Source: Xylanimonas protaetiae (GTDB taxonomy: Bacteria; Actinomycetota; Actinomycetes; Actinomycetales; Cellulomonadaceae). Taken from it: a stretch of DNA of 64,000 nt. Location: NCBI RefSeq assembly GCF_004135385.1, contig NZ_CP035493.1, forward strand, positions 2,170,001-2,234,000, in the 5' to 3' direction. Shown here one piece after another: positions 10,032 through 19,720 of this stretch. Made by a program: the position numbers and the translations under genes. The notes under the pieces were generated by a model. The model was not told the DNA's origin. It made no database searches and saw only the letters and a program-made list of their open reading frames with translations. Position 1 is the stretch's first letter, and each line of letters starts with the position of its first letter.

Positions 10032-10598
10032 TCAGCCGAGGTAGAGCGACTGGATCGCGTGCGTGATGGAGGTGAGCTCCTCCGACGTGTACACGGACTC
10101 GGGCTCCGGGCGCACCGGGCCCGAGTCGAGCGTGCCCCACTGCCACTGCGGGCGGACCCGCCCCTCGGGGCCGTCCTCGCGCAGCTGGAGGTCCACCCAC
10201 ACCGCGTAGCGGTAGCCGTAGCGCAGCTGCACGGAGCGCACGGCGTCGAAGTCCGGCGCATCCTCCTGGTGCGAGGCGAAGTCGGCCGTGAGCGTCACCA
10301 GGAGCAGGTTGTCCTCGGGGCCGAGGCGGCCGCGGCGGTGCACGATGAGGTCGGGCGCCCGCAGCACGCCCGTGCCGAACGCGAGCGACGGCTCCGGGGC
10401 CGCGCCGCTGCGCTCGTAGTCGCAGTCGACGTCCCACGACTCGTCGAACATCGGCCGCAGGTGCCAGCCGACGTGGAACGCGATCGACCGCGCGCTGGGG
10501 TGCGAGGTGCCGGTCGCGGGCGTGAACAGTCCCCACTCGTTCGTCAGCGTGGTGGTCAGGGCGATCCGGACGCGCGCCTGGAGGTCGTGCAGCAGCAT
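10032..10598 (-). CDS. Conserved hypothetical, PD-(D/E)XK-like fold suspected
   Basis: A 188-aa soluble protein that I cannot name with confidence. The core WDVDCDYERSG, then APDLIVHRRGRLGPEDNLLLVTL, resembles small nuclease-fold proteins where the pattern is PDxIVHRRG...NLLVxExK. Here the final ExK position reads TLTADF, so the usual catalytic glutamate and lysine appear absent; it may be an inactive or divergent member. I chose ATG at 10596-10598. It is monocistronic and convergent with gltA. Confidence 0.55.
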   Translation of the reverse strand: MLLHDLQARVRIALTTTLTNEWGLFTPATGTSHPSARSIAFHVGWHLRPMFDESWDVDCDYERSGAAPEPSLAFGTGVLRAPDLIVHRRGRLGPEDNLLLVTLTADFASHQEDAPDFDAVRSVQLRYGYRYAVWVDLQLREDGPEGRVRPQWQWGTLDSGPVRPEPESVYTSEELTSITHAIQSLYLG

Positions 10599-10696
10599 GA
10601 GGGCACGGTAGACCGGCCGGGCAGGGGACGGCCCGTCGTGTCGCCGCGGGTCGCCCGGCACGGCACGCCCGGCGGTTACCGGGCCGCCCGTCCCGG

Positions 10697-11644
10697 TCAG
10701 CCCGCCGCGGCCAGCCGCAGCGTGACGCTCCCGGCGGCGAGCGCGCCGTCGTCGGCCGGCCGCCACGGGTTCTCGCCGTCGCGGGCGGCGTGCACGGCGT
10801 CGGGCCGCGTCCACACGCGGTCCGCGACGCGCACCTCGACGACGTCGGTGACGGACGCCGCGGCGACCGCCCACTGGGCGGCTGCCCACGCGGCCCGCGC
10901 GGGGTCCCCGGTCGGCAGCGGCGTCGCGTCGATCCGGACGGTCACGCCGTCGTCGGCCGGTCCCTGCCGAGGCGAGGTGACGACGACGGCGTCGGCGCCC
11001 AGGCCCAGGTCGCGGGCGGCCCGCTCCGCGAGGGCGGCGGTGGCGTCGTCGGCGGGCCGCGGGTCGGCCACCGGGTCGAGCTGGCACGACACGGCGGCGG
11101 GCGAGTGCCCGGTGAGCGCGCTGGCCCACGCGCGCGAGCGCGTCTCGTGCTGCGCGTACGCCTCGGGGAACCCGGAGCGCTGCACGGCCTGCGCCGCGAC
11201 GGTGACGGGCAGGTCCTCGTAGCCGGGCACCTGGACGAGCGCGTCGTAGAAGGCGTTCGTCGCGAACAGCGGGTCGAGGACCTGCTCGGGCGCACCCCAG
11301 CCCTGCGAGGGGCGTTGCTGGAACAGGCCGAGGGAGTCGCGGTCGCCGTAGTCGAGGTTGATGAGCTTGGACTCCTGGAGCGCGGTCGCCAGGCCGATGG
11401 TCGCGGCCCGGGCCGGCAGCGCCCGGCGCACCGTCGCCCCGGCGACGAGCGCGGCGTTCTCCGCCTGGGCGGGGGACAGGTACCAGTCCGTCCCGTCGAG
11501 CGTCGCGCTGCACCGCTGCCGCGCGGGCGTGTCCGAGCCCCGCTCCAGGGCCCACCACGCGCCCGCGCCGACCACCGCGACCGCGGCGACGACGGAGACG
11601 AGCGCTCGCCTCCGTCGTCGCCGGACGGCCGCGCGGGTGCTCAC
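10697..11644 (-). CDS. Membrane-anchored lysozyme/SLT-like protein
   Basis: A 315-aa protein with an Arg-rich cytoplasmic start ([16 protein letters not shown]), one N-terminal transmembrane helix and an extracytoplasmic domain. The stretch [20 protein letters not shown] followed by [17 protein letters not shown] is typical of actinobacterial soluble lytic transglycosylase/goose-lysozyme-like domains; the glutamate in ALQESK would be the catalytic acid. The C-terminal half is less conserved. GTG overlaps the dapD stop, so the two are coupled. Peptidoglycan cleavage is inferred from the motif only. Confidence 0.65.
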   Translation of the reverse strand: MSTRAAVRRRRRRALVSVVAAVAVVGAGAWWALERGSDTPARQRCSATLDGTDWYLSPAQAENAALVAGATVRRALPARAATIGLATALQESKLINLDYGDRDSLGLFQQRPSQGWGAPEQVLDPLFATNAFYDALVQVPGYEDLPVTVAAQAVQRSGFPEAYAQHETRSRAWASALTGHSPAAVSCQLDPVADPRPADDATAALAERAARDLGLGADAVVVTSPRQGPADDGVTVRIDATPLPTGDPARAAWAAAQWAVAAASVTDVVEVRVADRVWTRPDAVHAARDGENPWRPADDGALAAGSVTLRLAAAG

Positions 11645-12609
11645 TGGGCGTGCAGCGCGGCGTTGAGCTCGATGCCGACGCCGCGGCGGGCGAGCACCTC
11701 GATGCCGCCGGTGGACGAGTTGCGGCGGAACAGCAGGTTCGGGACGCCGGACAGCTCGCGCGCCTTGACCACGCGGGGCGACCCGTCCTCGGCGGCCTCG
11801 CCCAGGACGGTCACCTTGGTGCCGGCGGTGACGTACAGGCCGGCCTCGATGACGGAGTCCGCGCCGAGCGCGATGCCCGCGCCCGCGTTGGCGCCCAGCA
11901 GGGCGCGCTCGCCGATGACGACGCGCTCCTTGCCGCCGCCCGACAGGGTGCCCATGATCGACGCGCCGCCACCGATGTCGGCGCCGTCGTGCACGACGAC
12001 GCCCTGCGAGATGCGGCCCTCGACCATGGAGACGCCGAGCGTGCCGGCGTTGAAGTTCACGAAGCCCTCGTGCATCACGGTGGTGCCGGAGGCGAGGTGG
12101 GCGCCCAGGCGCACGCGGTCGGCGTCGGCGATGCGGACGCCCGCGGGGAGCACGTAGTCGACCATGCGCGGGAACTTGTCGACGCCGAGCACCGTGACGG
12201 GGCGGCGGTTCGCCGCGCGCAGGCGGGCGCGCGTCTCCTCGAACCCGTCGACGGCGCAGGGGCCGGCGTCGGTCCACACGACGTTGGCGAGCGCGCCGAA
12301 GATGCCGTCGAGGTTGACCGTGTTCGGTGCGACGAGGCGGTGCGAGAGCAGGTGCAGGCGCAGGTAGGCGTCGGCGGTGTCGGCGATCGGCGCGTCGAGG
12401 TCGACGACGGTGCGGACCAGCACCGTCTCGACGCCGCGGGCCTCGTCGCGGCCCACGAGCGCGGCGAGCGACGCGGGCGCGGCGCCCTCGGCGGGCTCGC
12501 CGAGCGCGGGCGCCGGGTACCAGGTGTCGAGCGTGGCGGCGGCATCGGTGCCGAGGATCTCGGGGAGGGTGACGGTGGCGAGGCCATGGCCCCAGGCGGC
12601 GCGGGTCAT
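11641..12609 (-). CDS. dapD: Tetrahydrodipicolinate N-succinyltransferase DapD
   Basis: Transfers succinyl from succinyl-CoA to tetrahydrodipicolinate, the first step of the succinylase branch to meso-diaminopimelate. 322 aa of the actinobacterial type: an N-terminal domain of about 150 residues, then left-handed beta-helix hexapeptide repeats ([51 protein letters not shown]) and the C-terminal [16 protein letters not shown]. The ATG follows a TAGGCT box by 6 nt on the minus strand, suggesting a leaderless transcript. It is divergent from dapE, with 36 bases between the starts. Confidence 0.95.
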   Translation of the reverse strand: MTRAAWGHGLATVTLPEILGTDAAATLDTWYPAPALGEPAEGAAPASLAALVGRDEARGVETVLVRTVVDLDAPIADTADAYLRLHLLSHRLVAPNTVNLDGIFGALANVVWTDAGPCAVDGFEETRARLRAANRRPVTVLGVDKFPRMVDYVLPAGVRIADADRVRLGAHLASGTTVMHEGFVNFNAGTLGVSMVEGRISQGVVVHDGADIGGGASIMGTLSGGGKERVVIGERALLGANAGAGIALGADSVIEAGLYVTAGTKVTVLGEAAEDGSPRVVKARELSGVPNLLFRRNSSTGGIEVLARRGVGIELNAALHAQ

Positions 12610-12645
12610 GGGTGAAGCCTAGTTGCCGCCGGTAAGGTCGGGCCC

Positions 12646-13803
12646 GTGACGTCCACCGCAGCACACCGCCCTGTCGACCTGCTCGCGCTCGCGGAGGCGG
12701 CCCGCCCGGGAGGCCCCGGAGCAGACCTCGTCGCGCTGCTCGCCGCGGTGTGCGACGTCGAGTCGGTCTCGGGAGACGAGAAGGCGCTCGCCGACGCCGT
12801 CGAGGCGCTCCTGACGGCGCAGCCGCACCTGGAGGTGCTGCGCGACGGCGACTGCGTCGTGGCCCGCACGCACCTGGGGCGCGAGCGCCGCGTCGTCTTC
12901 GCCGGCCACCTCGACACCGTCCCGCTCGCGGACCCGCCGAACCTGCCCACCCGGCTTGCCGAGACGGACTCGGGCGGCGAGCTGTGGGGCCGCGGCACGG
13001 TCGACATGAAGGCCGGCATCGCCGTCATGCTCGCGCTCGCGGTCGACCTGGGCCGCCCGGGCGCGGAGCCCACGAGCGACCTGACGTTCGTCTTCTACGA
13101 CCAGGAAGAGGTCGAGGCCGTGCGCAACGGCCTGGGCCGCCTGGCCCGCCACCGCCCGGACCTGCTCGAGGGCGACTTCGCCGTCGTCGGCGAGCCGTCC
13201 GACGCCGGCATCGAGGGCGGCTGCAACGGCACCATCCGGGTCGAGGTGAGCACGCGCGGGGTGGCCGCGCACTCGGCCCGCGCCTGGACGGGCGTCAACG
13301 CGATCCACCTCGCCGCCCCGATCCTCGACCGCCTCGCCGCCTACGAGCCGCGCGAGGTCGAGGTGGACGGGCTCGTGTACCGCGAGTCGCTCGGCGCCGT
13401 CGGCATCCGCGGGGGCGTCGCGGGCAACGTGGTCCCCGACGCGTGCGTCGTCACGGTGAACTACCGCTTCGCTCCGTCGCTGTCGACCGCCGGGGCCGAG
13501 AACCACCTGCGCGACCTGTTCGACGGCTTCGACGTGCGCGTCACCGACGCGGCCGGCGGGGCGCGCCCCGGCCTGGACGCCCCGCTCGCCGTCGCGTTCG
13601 CCGACGCCGTCCTGGCCGTCACGGGCGGCACCCCGCGGCCCAAGTACGGCTGGACCGACGTCGCGCGCTTCGCCGACCTCGGGATCCCCGCGGTGAACTT
13701 CGCCCCGGGCGACCCGGTCCTCGCCCACAAGGACGACGAGCGCGTCCCCGTCGCGCAGCTGGCGCTGTGCCGGGACGCCCTCCGCGCCTGGCTGCTGGCC
13801 TGA
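12646..13803 (+). CDS. dapE: Succinyl-diaminopimelate desuccinylase DapE
   Basis: Zinc metallopeptidase-fold enzyme (M20A) that releases succinate from N-succinyl-LL-diaminopimelate. Metal ligands lie in VVFAGHLDTVPLAD, WGRGTVDMKAGIAVM, FYDQEEVEA (catalytic and bridging glutamates), VVGEPSD and the late VLAHKDDERV histidine. 385 aa. GTG lies 7 nt after TAAGGT (12633-12638), indicating a leaderless start in the short dapD/dapE divergent promoter. Confidence 0.94.
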   Translation: MTSTAAHRPVDLLALAEAARPGGPGADLVALLAAVCDVESVSGDEKALADAVEALLTAQPHLEVLRDGDCVVARTHLGRERRVVFAGHLDTVPLADPPNLPTRLAETDSGGELWGRGTVDMKAGIAVMLALAVDLGRPGAEPTSDLTFVFYDQEEVEAVRNGLGRLARHRPDLLEGDFAVVGEPSDAGIEGGCNGTIRVEVSTRGVAAHSARAWTGVNAIHLAAPILDRLAAYEPREVEVDGLVYRESLGAVGIRGGVAGNVVPDACVVTVNYRFAPSLSTAGAENHLRDLFDGFDVRVTDAAGGARPGLDAPLAVAFADAVLAVTGGTPRPKYGWTDVARFADLGIPAVNFAPGDPVLAHKDDERVPVAQLALCRDALRAWLLA

Positions 13804-13818
13804 CCGTAGGGTGAGGTC

Positions 13819-14637
13819 ATGAGCGAGCGAGTCACCGACGACGGCGTCGCGCAGCGCGGGGCGGGCTACCGCAAGGGGCCCGTGCTGCTGCGCGGCACGC
13901 AGATCCCCGACCAGACCACCGACCAGCGCCTCCTGGCCGGGCCCCAGGACACCGACTGGCTGCACAACGACCCGTGGCGGGTCATGCGCATCCAGTCGGA
14001 GTTCGTCGAGGGCTTCGGCGCGCTCGCCGAGGTCGGCCCCGCCGTCTCCGTCTTCGGGTCGGCGCGCACCCCGCGCGACCACCCGGACTACGCCGCGGCC
14101 GTCCAGGTGGGCCGCGACCTGGTCGACGCCGGTTACGCCGTCATCACGGGCGGCGGCCCGGGCATCATGGAGGCCGCGAACAAGGGCGCGCACGAAGCCG
14201 GCGGCCTGTCCGTCGGGCTCGGCATCGAGCTGCCCTTCGAGCAGGGCATGAACGAGTACGTCAACCTCGGCGTCAACTTCCGGTACTTCTTCGCCCGCAA
14301 GACGATGTTCGTCAAGTACGCGCAGGGGTTCATCGTCATGCCGGGCGGCTTCGGCACGTTCGACGAGCTCTTCGAGGCCCTGACCCTCGTCCAGACGCAC
14401 AAGGTCACCGGGTTCCCGGTCGCGCTGGTCGGCGTCGACTTCTGGCAGGGGCTGCTCGACTGGCTGCACGGGCCGGTGCTGGACCGCGGCATGGTCTCCG
14501 CCGCGGACCCCGACCTGCTGCACCTCACGGACGACCCCACCGAGGCGGTCAAGTACGTCCTCGAGCGCGGCGCCGAGCTCGCCGCGGTCGAGCGGGCGGC
14601 CCAGGCCGCGTCCGCGGACGCGCCGACCGAGGGGTGA
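13819..14637 (+). CDS. LOG family (TIGR00730) nucleotide-binding protein
   Basis: A 272-aa Rossmann-fold protein of the family that includes cytokinin-activating LOG phosphoribohydrolases and lysine-decarboxylase-like proteins. It carries ITGGGPGIMEAANKGAHEAGG and the diagnostic PGGFGTFDELFEALT. The N-terminal extension of about 75 residues is typical of the actinobacterial version next to dapE. Its substrate in bacteria is uncertain, probably nucleoside 5'-monophosphates. ATG follows TAGGGT (13807-13812) by 6 nt, and the stop overlaps the GTG of the next gene. Confidence 0.88.
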   Translation: MSERVTDDGVAQRGAGYRKGPVLLRGTQIPDQTTDQRLLAGPQDTDWLHNDPWRVMRIQSEFVEGFGALAEVGPAVSVFGSARTPRDHPDYAAAVQVGRDLVDAGYAVITGGGPGIMEAANKGAHEAGGLSVGLGIELPFEQGMNEYVNLGVNFRYFFARKTMFVKYAQGFIVMPGGFGTFDELFEALTLVQTHKVTGFPVALVGVDFWQGLLDWLHGPVLDRGMVSAADPDLLHLTDDPTEAVKYVLERGAELAAVERAAQAASADAPTEG

Positions 14638-15575
14638 GCGCGCCCGACCCGGTGGTGCCCCCGGGCGGGGCCCCGCTGGTGCTGCGCGGCCGCGAGCTGG
14701 GCCGCGACGCCGACGGCTCGCGCCGCGGCGTCGTCATGGCCATCCTCAACCGCACGACCGACTCGTTCTACGCCCCGGCCCGCAAGCCCGACGACGCCGC
14801 CGCGCTCGACGCCGCCCACCGCGCGTGGGAGGAGGGCGCCGAGATCCTCGACGTCGGCGGGGTCCGCGCGGGCGTCGGGCCCGTGGTCGACGACGCCGAG
14901 GAGATCCGCCGGGTCGTGCCGTTCGTGGCGCGCGTGCGGGCCGAGCTGCCCGACCTCGTCCTGTCCGTGGACACGTGGCGGGCGAGCGTCGCGCGCGAGG
15001 CGATCGCCGCGGGCGCCGACCTCGTCAACGACACGTGGGCCGGCGCCGACCCGCACCTCGTCGAGGTCGCGGGGGAGGCCGGCGTCGGCGTCGTCTGCTC
15101 CCACACGGGCGGCGCGACGCCGCGCACCGACCCGCACCGCGTCGCCTACCCCGCCCCCGACCAGGGCGACCCGCGCGACGGCGTCCTGCTCGACGTCGTC
15201 GCGACCCTGCGGGCGGCCGCCGCGCGGGCCGTCGCGTGCGGCGTGCCGGCCGCCAGCGTGCTCGTGGACCCCACGCACGACTTCGGGAAGAACACCTGGC
15301 ACTCGCTCCACCTGCTGCGCCGCACCCCGGCGCTCGCGGGGCTCGGCCACCCGCTCCTCATGGCGCTGTCGCGCAAGGACTTCGTGGGCGAGACGCTCGG
15401 GCTGCCGCCCGACGAGCGGCTCGAGGGGACGCTCGCGGCCACCGCGCTCGCGGCCTGGCTGGGCGCGCGGGTGTTCCGCGCGCACGACGTCGCCGCCACG
15501 CGCCGTGTGCTCGACCTCGTCGCCGTGGTGCGCGACGAGGCGGTCCCGGCGCAGGTCCTGCGCGGTCTCGCCTGA
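14634..15575 (+). CDS. folP: Dihydropteroate synthase-like protein (FolP2 type)
   Basis: TIM-barrel protein of the dihydropteroate synthase family, 313 aa. MAILNRTTDSFY and VLVDPTHDFGKNTWHSLHLL are family segments, but the pABA/sulfa loop, normally GGESTRPG, reads DVGGVRAGVGPV and the usual Lys-Arg features near the end are altered. Mycobacterial FolP2, in the same position relative to dapE and the LOG protein, is reported not to make dihydropteroate. I therefore infer a non-canonical function; a true FolP is probably encoded elsewhere. GTG overlaps the upstream stop. Confidence 0.8.
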   Translation: MSAPDPVVPPGGAPLVLRGRELGRDADGSRRGVVMAILNRTTDSFYAPARKPDDAAALDAAHRAWEEGAEILDVGGVRAGVGPVVDDAEEIRRVVPFVARVRAELPDLVLSVDTWRASVAREAIAAGADLVNDTWAGADPHLVEVAGEAGVGVVCSHTGGATPRTDPHRVAYPAPDQGDPRDGVLLDVVATLRAAAARAVACGVPAASVLVDPTHDFGKNTWHSLHLLRRTPALAGLGHPLLMALSRKDFVGETLGLPPDERLEGTLAATALAAWLGARVFRAHDVAATRRVLDLVAVVRDEAVPAQVLRGLA

Positions 15576-15668
15576 GCACCGACTTGCGACGGGGTTCCAC
15601 GACGGGGTTTGGCGTGAACTAGACTGTGTCCTGGCGAAACGACCGCACAACGGAATGGAGTGCCACAG

Positions 15669-15836
15669 ATGGCTGCGATGAAGCCGCGCACGGGTGACGG
15701 CCCCCTGGAGGTCACCAAGGAGGGACGCGGCATCGTCATGCGGGTCCCGCTCGAAGGCGGTGGCCGTCTGGTCGTCGAGCTCAACGCCACGGAGGCGAGC
15801 GAGCTGGGAGAGGCGCTGAAGGCCGTCGTCGCCTGA
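15669..15836 (+). CDS. DUF3117 small protein
   Basis: A 55-aa protein starting MAAMKPRTGDGPLEVTKEG, followed by RGIVMRVPLEGGGRLVVELN, conserved almost unchanged across actinobacteria (DUF3117, like Rv1211). Two beta strands and a helix are likely; the function is not known. Upstream lie a TAGACT box (15620-15625) and a direct repeat CGACGGGGTT at 15587-15596 and 15600-15609 that could be an operator. It is monocistronic, with a hairpin terminator just after the stop. Confidence 0.93.
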   Translation: MAAMKPRTGDGPLEVTKEGRGIVMRVPLEGGGRLVVELNATEASELGEALKAVVA

Positions 15837-15858
15837 CGGACCCACGAGACACGAACAC

Positions 15859-15895
15859 ACGGAGCGCGGGGCAGGTCGGCTGCCCCGCGCTCCGT
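15859..15895. terminator. Bidirectional hairpin after DUF3117
   Basis: Perfect 15-bp inverted repeat (arm acggagcgcggggca at 15859-15873, partner 15881-15895) with a 7-base loop. It lies between the convergent DUF3117 and O-methyltransferase genes, and its right arm ends 6 bases before the latter's stop. Confidence 0.85.
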
Positions 15896-15900
15896 CGTCC

Positions 15901-16466
15901 TCAGGCCCGCTTCACCGCGAGCAGCAGCCCGTCGCCCACGGGCACGAGCGCGGGCACCAGGCCCACGTCGGCGAGGACCGCCTCGCCGAGCTCGCGCGCG
16001 GCGGCCGCCTCGTCGGCCGTCCCCGGACCCGGGCCGACCGGGAGCACGCCCTCGACGACGAGCATCCCGCCCGGGCGCAGCAGCCGCAGGGCACGCGACG
16101 CGTAGTCGAACCAGGCGAGCGCGTCCCCGCCGACCAGCACCAGGTCGTACGCGTCGTCCGCGAGCCGCGGCAGCACCTCGCCGGCCCGGCTCGCGATGAC
16201 GCGCGTCCGGGTGGGGGCACGCCCGCCTCGGCGAACGCCGCCCGCGCCGCCCGCAGGTGCTCGGTGTCCGGGTCAATCACCGTCAGGACGCCGTCCGCCG
16301 GCATCCCCCGCAGCAGCCACAGGGCCGCGACGCCCGCGCACGTCCCGACCTCCACGACGGCCCGCGCCCCGAGCGCGGCCGTGAGCACGGCGAGCACCGA
16401 CCCGGCGCCGGGGGAGACGGGCGTGCCGCCGAGGTGCTCCGCGCGCTCGCGGGCCCGGAGCAGCAC
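15901..16466 (-). CDS. Class I SAM O-methyltransferase, Rv1220c-like (apparent frameshift)
   Basis: SAM-dependent methyltransferase. The N-terminal part holds the SAM-binding AVVEVGTCAGVAALWLL and VLTVIDPDTEHLRAA; the C-terminal part, DDAYDLVLVGGD to the end, is in another frame. Adding one base to the G-run 16213-16217 (a C-run on the coding strand) joins them as AFAEAGVPPTRTRVIASRAG and gives 188 aa. Family-like sequence (AWLYGEGFVAEDAVLLRARE) continues upstream of the only canonical start (GTG 16466), so the true N-terminus is probably near 16550. Position beside sigE matches mycobacteria. Substrate unknown. Confidence 0.75.
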
Positions 16467-16629
16467 GGCGTCCTCCGCGACGAACCCCTCGCCGTACAGC
16501 CAGGCGGTGGGGACGGCGTCCGCGCTGATGTGGTCCTCCGGGAAGGGGATGTCGGGATGGGGTGAAGGTGTGGCGCGCAGCGTGCTCGGCCCGCACGGAT
16601 GCTAACCCCGCCGTGACACGATGGTCCCG

Positions 16630-17205
16630 ATGAGCAGCCTGCCGACCGTCGACGTGACCGCCCCCGCACCGGCGCGCGGCGCCGAGGCGTGGACGCCGCC
16701 GACGTGGGACGCGATCGTGCGCGAGCACTCCGCCCGCGTGTACCGGCTCGCCTACCGGCTCACCGGCAACCGCCAGGACGCCGAGGACCTCACGCAGGAG
16801 ACGTTCCTGCGCGTGTTCCGCTCGCTGTCGGGCTACACGCCCGGCACGTTCGAGGGCTGGCTGCACCGCATCACCACCAACCTGTTCCTCGACTCCGTGC
16901 GCCGCGCCAAGCGCGTCCGCATGGACGCCATGGGCGACGACGCCGCCCACGTCGTCGACGACGACGCGCTCGGGCGCCCGGAGCGCGGGTTCGAGCACGC
17001 CCACCTCGACAACGACGTGCAGGCCGCCCTCGACGCGTTGCGCCCTGAGTTCCGCGCCGCCGTCGTGCTGTGCGACATCGAGGGCCTGTCCTACGAGGAG
17101 ATCGCCGTGACCCTGGGGGTCAAGCTCGGCACCGTGCGCTCACGCATCCACCGTGCCCGCGCCCAGCTGCGCTCCGCCCTCGCCCACCGCGAGTCCGACC
17201 GGTGA
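16630..17205 (+). CDS. sigE: ECF RNA polymerase sigma factor SigE
   Basis: A 191-aa extracytoplasmic-function sigma factor. Region 2 is [20 protein letters not shown] then [14 protein letters not shown]; region 4 is [20 protein letters not shown] then [20 protein letters not shown]. The following zinc-finger anti-sigma gene, tatB nearby and the O-methyltransferase behind it reproduce the mycobacterial sigE neighbourhood (envelope stress). I chose ATG 16630; ATG 16621 is in frame and equally readable. The stop overlaps the anti-sigma start. Confidence 0.9.
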   Translation: MSSLPTVDVTAPAPARGAEAWTPPTWDAIVREHSARVYRLAYRLTGNRQDAEDLTQETFLRVFRSLSGYTPGTFEGWLHRITTNLFLDSVRRAKRVRMDAMGDDAAHVVDDDALGRPERGFEHAHLDNDVQAALDALRPEFRAAVVLCDIEGLSYEEIAVTLGVKLGTVRSRIHRARAQLRSALAHRESDR

Positions 17206-17561
17206 GCGCGCACCTCGGGGTGTGGCTCAGCCCCCTCGCCGACGGCCAGCTCCCGCCCGCCCAGGCCGAGCGGGCGCTCGCGCACGTCGCCGTCTGCGCC
17301 CGGTGCGCCTCGGGCCTCGCGGCCGAGCGGGCCGCGCGGCAGGCGCTCGCGGCCGCCACCGAGGTGAGCGTCGCCGCCGACCTGACCGAGCGGCTCATGG
17401 CGCTCTCGTCGACCGTCCCGCCCGCCGCGGGGGACCCGCTGCGCGAGCGCCCCGCCCCCGCCTGGCCCGTCGCGGGAGACACCACCGTGGCGCTCACCGG
17501 ACCGCTCGCGGGCGACGTCGTGGGCTCGCGGCGCGGCCTGCGCCGCTGGCTCGGGGCGTAG
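17202..17561 (+). CDS. Zinc-containing anti-sigma factor (RseA-like)
   Basis: A 119-aa soluble protein with the ZAS signature H28-x3-C32-x2-C35 ([17 protein letters not shown]), the usual redox-sensitive zinc site of anti-ECF sigma factors. There is no membrane helix, so it should hold SigE in the cytoplasm. GTG overlaps the sigE stop, the standard arrangement that sets equal amounts of sigma and anti-sigma. Confidence 0.85.
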   Translation: MSAHLGVWLSPLADGQLPPAQAERALAHVAVCARCASGLAAERAARQALAAATEVSVAADLTERLMALSSTVPPAAGDPLRERPAPAWPVAGDTTVALTGPLAGDVVGSRRGLRRWLGA

Positions 17562-17606
17562 GGCGCCGCGGCCCTCGGCGCCGTCGCGCGCGGCTAGGCT
17601 GGCGAC

Positions 17607-17975
17607 GTGTTGTTCGACATCAACGGCGGCGAGTTCCTCATCATCGTGGTGCTCGCGCTGGTGCTCATCGGGCCGGAGAGGCTGCCGCAGTACGCCGCGC
17701 AGCTCGCGCGCCTGGTCAAGCGCGTGAGGGCGCTGGCGGCGGACGCGAAGGACCGCGTCTCCGACGAGCTGGGACCTGAGCTGGCCGACGTCGACTGGTC
17801 GAAGCTCGACCCGCGGCAGTACGACCCGCGGCGCATCGTGCGCGACGCCCTGCTGGAGGACGGGCCGATCCTCGGCGCGTCCCGGACCGCGGCGGCCGCT
17901 GCCCCGGCCGCCCGCCCGGCGCGGACCTCCGCCGTCCCGGGCGGCGCGGTGCCCTTCGACCCGGAGGCCACCTGA
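17607..17975 (+). CDS. tatB: Sec-independent translocase subunit TatB
   Basis: A 122-aa twin-arginine translocase component: a short N-terminal transmembrane helix (GGEFLIIVVLALVLIGPERL), the Pro hinge, then an amphipathic helix (YAAQLARLVKRVRALAADAK) and a Pro/Ala-rich tail. GTG lies 6 nt after TAGGCT (17595-17600). EfeB in this window has a twin-arginine signal and is a likely client. Confidence 0.92.
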   Translation: MLFDINGGEFLIIVVLALVLIGPERLPQYAAQLARLVKRVRALAADAKDRVSDELGPELADVDWSKLDPRQYDPRRIVRDALLEDGPILGASRTAAAAAPAARPARTSAVPGGAVPFDPEAT

Positions 17976-19145
<1,170 letters not shown>

Positions 19146-19156
19146 GGTCCGGCGTC

Positions 19157-19699
19157 GTGCACATCCCCGAGCGGGGCCCCGCGCAGGCGCGGATCGGGAT
19201 CTCGATCGCCGTGCCCGAGCCGTGGGCGACCGTCCTGCAGGAGGCGCGCGAGGACTTCGGCGACCCCCGCGCCGCGACGATCCCGCCGCACATCACGCTC
19301 ATCGGCCCGACCGTCGTCGACGAGGCGATCATGCCGGTCGTGTGGAAGCACCTCGAGAAGGTCGCGAGCGAGACGCCGGTGTTCCGCCTGCACCTGCGCG
19401 GGTCGGGGACGTTCCGGCCCGTGTCGCCCGTGGTGTTCGTCAACGTCGTCGAGGGCATCGCCGAGTGCGAGCAGCTCGAGCTCGCGACGCGCTCGGGCAT
19501 CCTCGCGCAGGACGTGCGCTTCAACTACCACCCGCACGTCACGGTGGCCCACGAGCTGTCGGACGACGCCCTCGACCGTGCGTTCACCCAGATGGCCGGG
19601 TTCGACGCCGCGTTCGACGTCACGGCCCTGTGGCAGTACGAGCACGGCGACGACGGCGTGTGGCGGCCGCAGCGCCGCTTCCCCCTGCGAGGCGCCTGA
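19157..19699 (+). CDS. 2'-5' RNA ligase family (2H phosphoesterase) protein
   Basis: A 180-aa protein with the two HxT motifs that define 2H phosphoesterases: PPHITLIG (H45, T47) and NYHPHVTVAH (H127, T129). Members ligate or hydrolyse 2'-5' or cyclic phosphodiester bonds; the bacterial substrate is usually unknown. GTG is 11 nt after the trpS stop, so it is likely cotranscribed with trpS. Confidence 0.85.
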   Translation: MHIPERGPAQARIGISIAVPEPWATVLQEAREDFGDPRAATIPPHITLIGPTVVDEAIMPVVWKHLEKVASETPVFRLHLRGSGTFRPVSPVVFVNVVEGIAECEQLELATRSGILAQDVRFNYHPHVTVAHELSDDALDRAFTQMAGFDAAFDVTALWQYEHGDDGVWRPQRRFPLRGA

Positions 19700-19720
19700 G
19701 GCGTTCCTAGGCTCGGTGCC

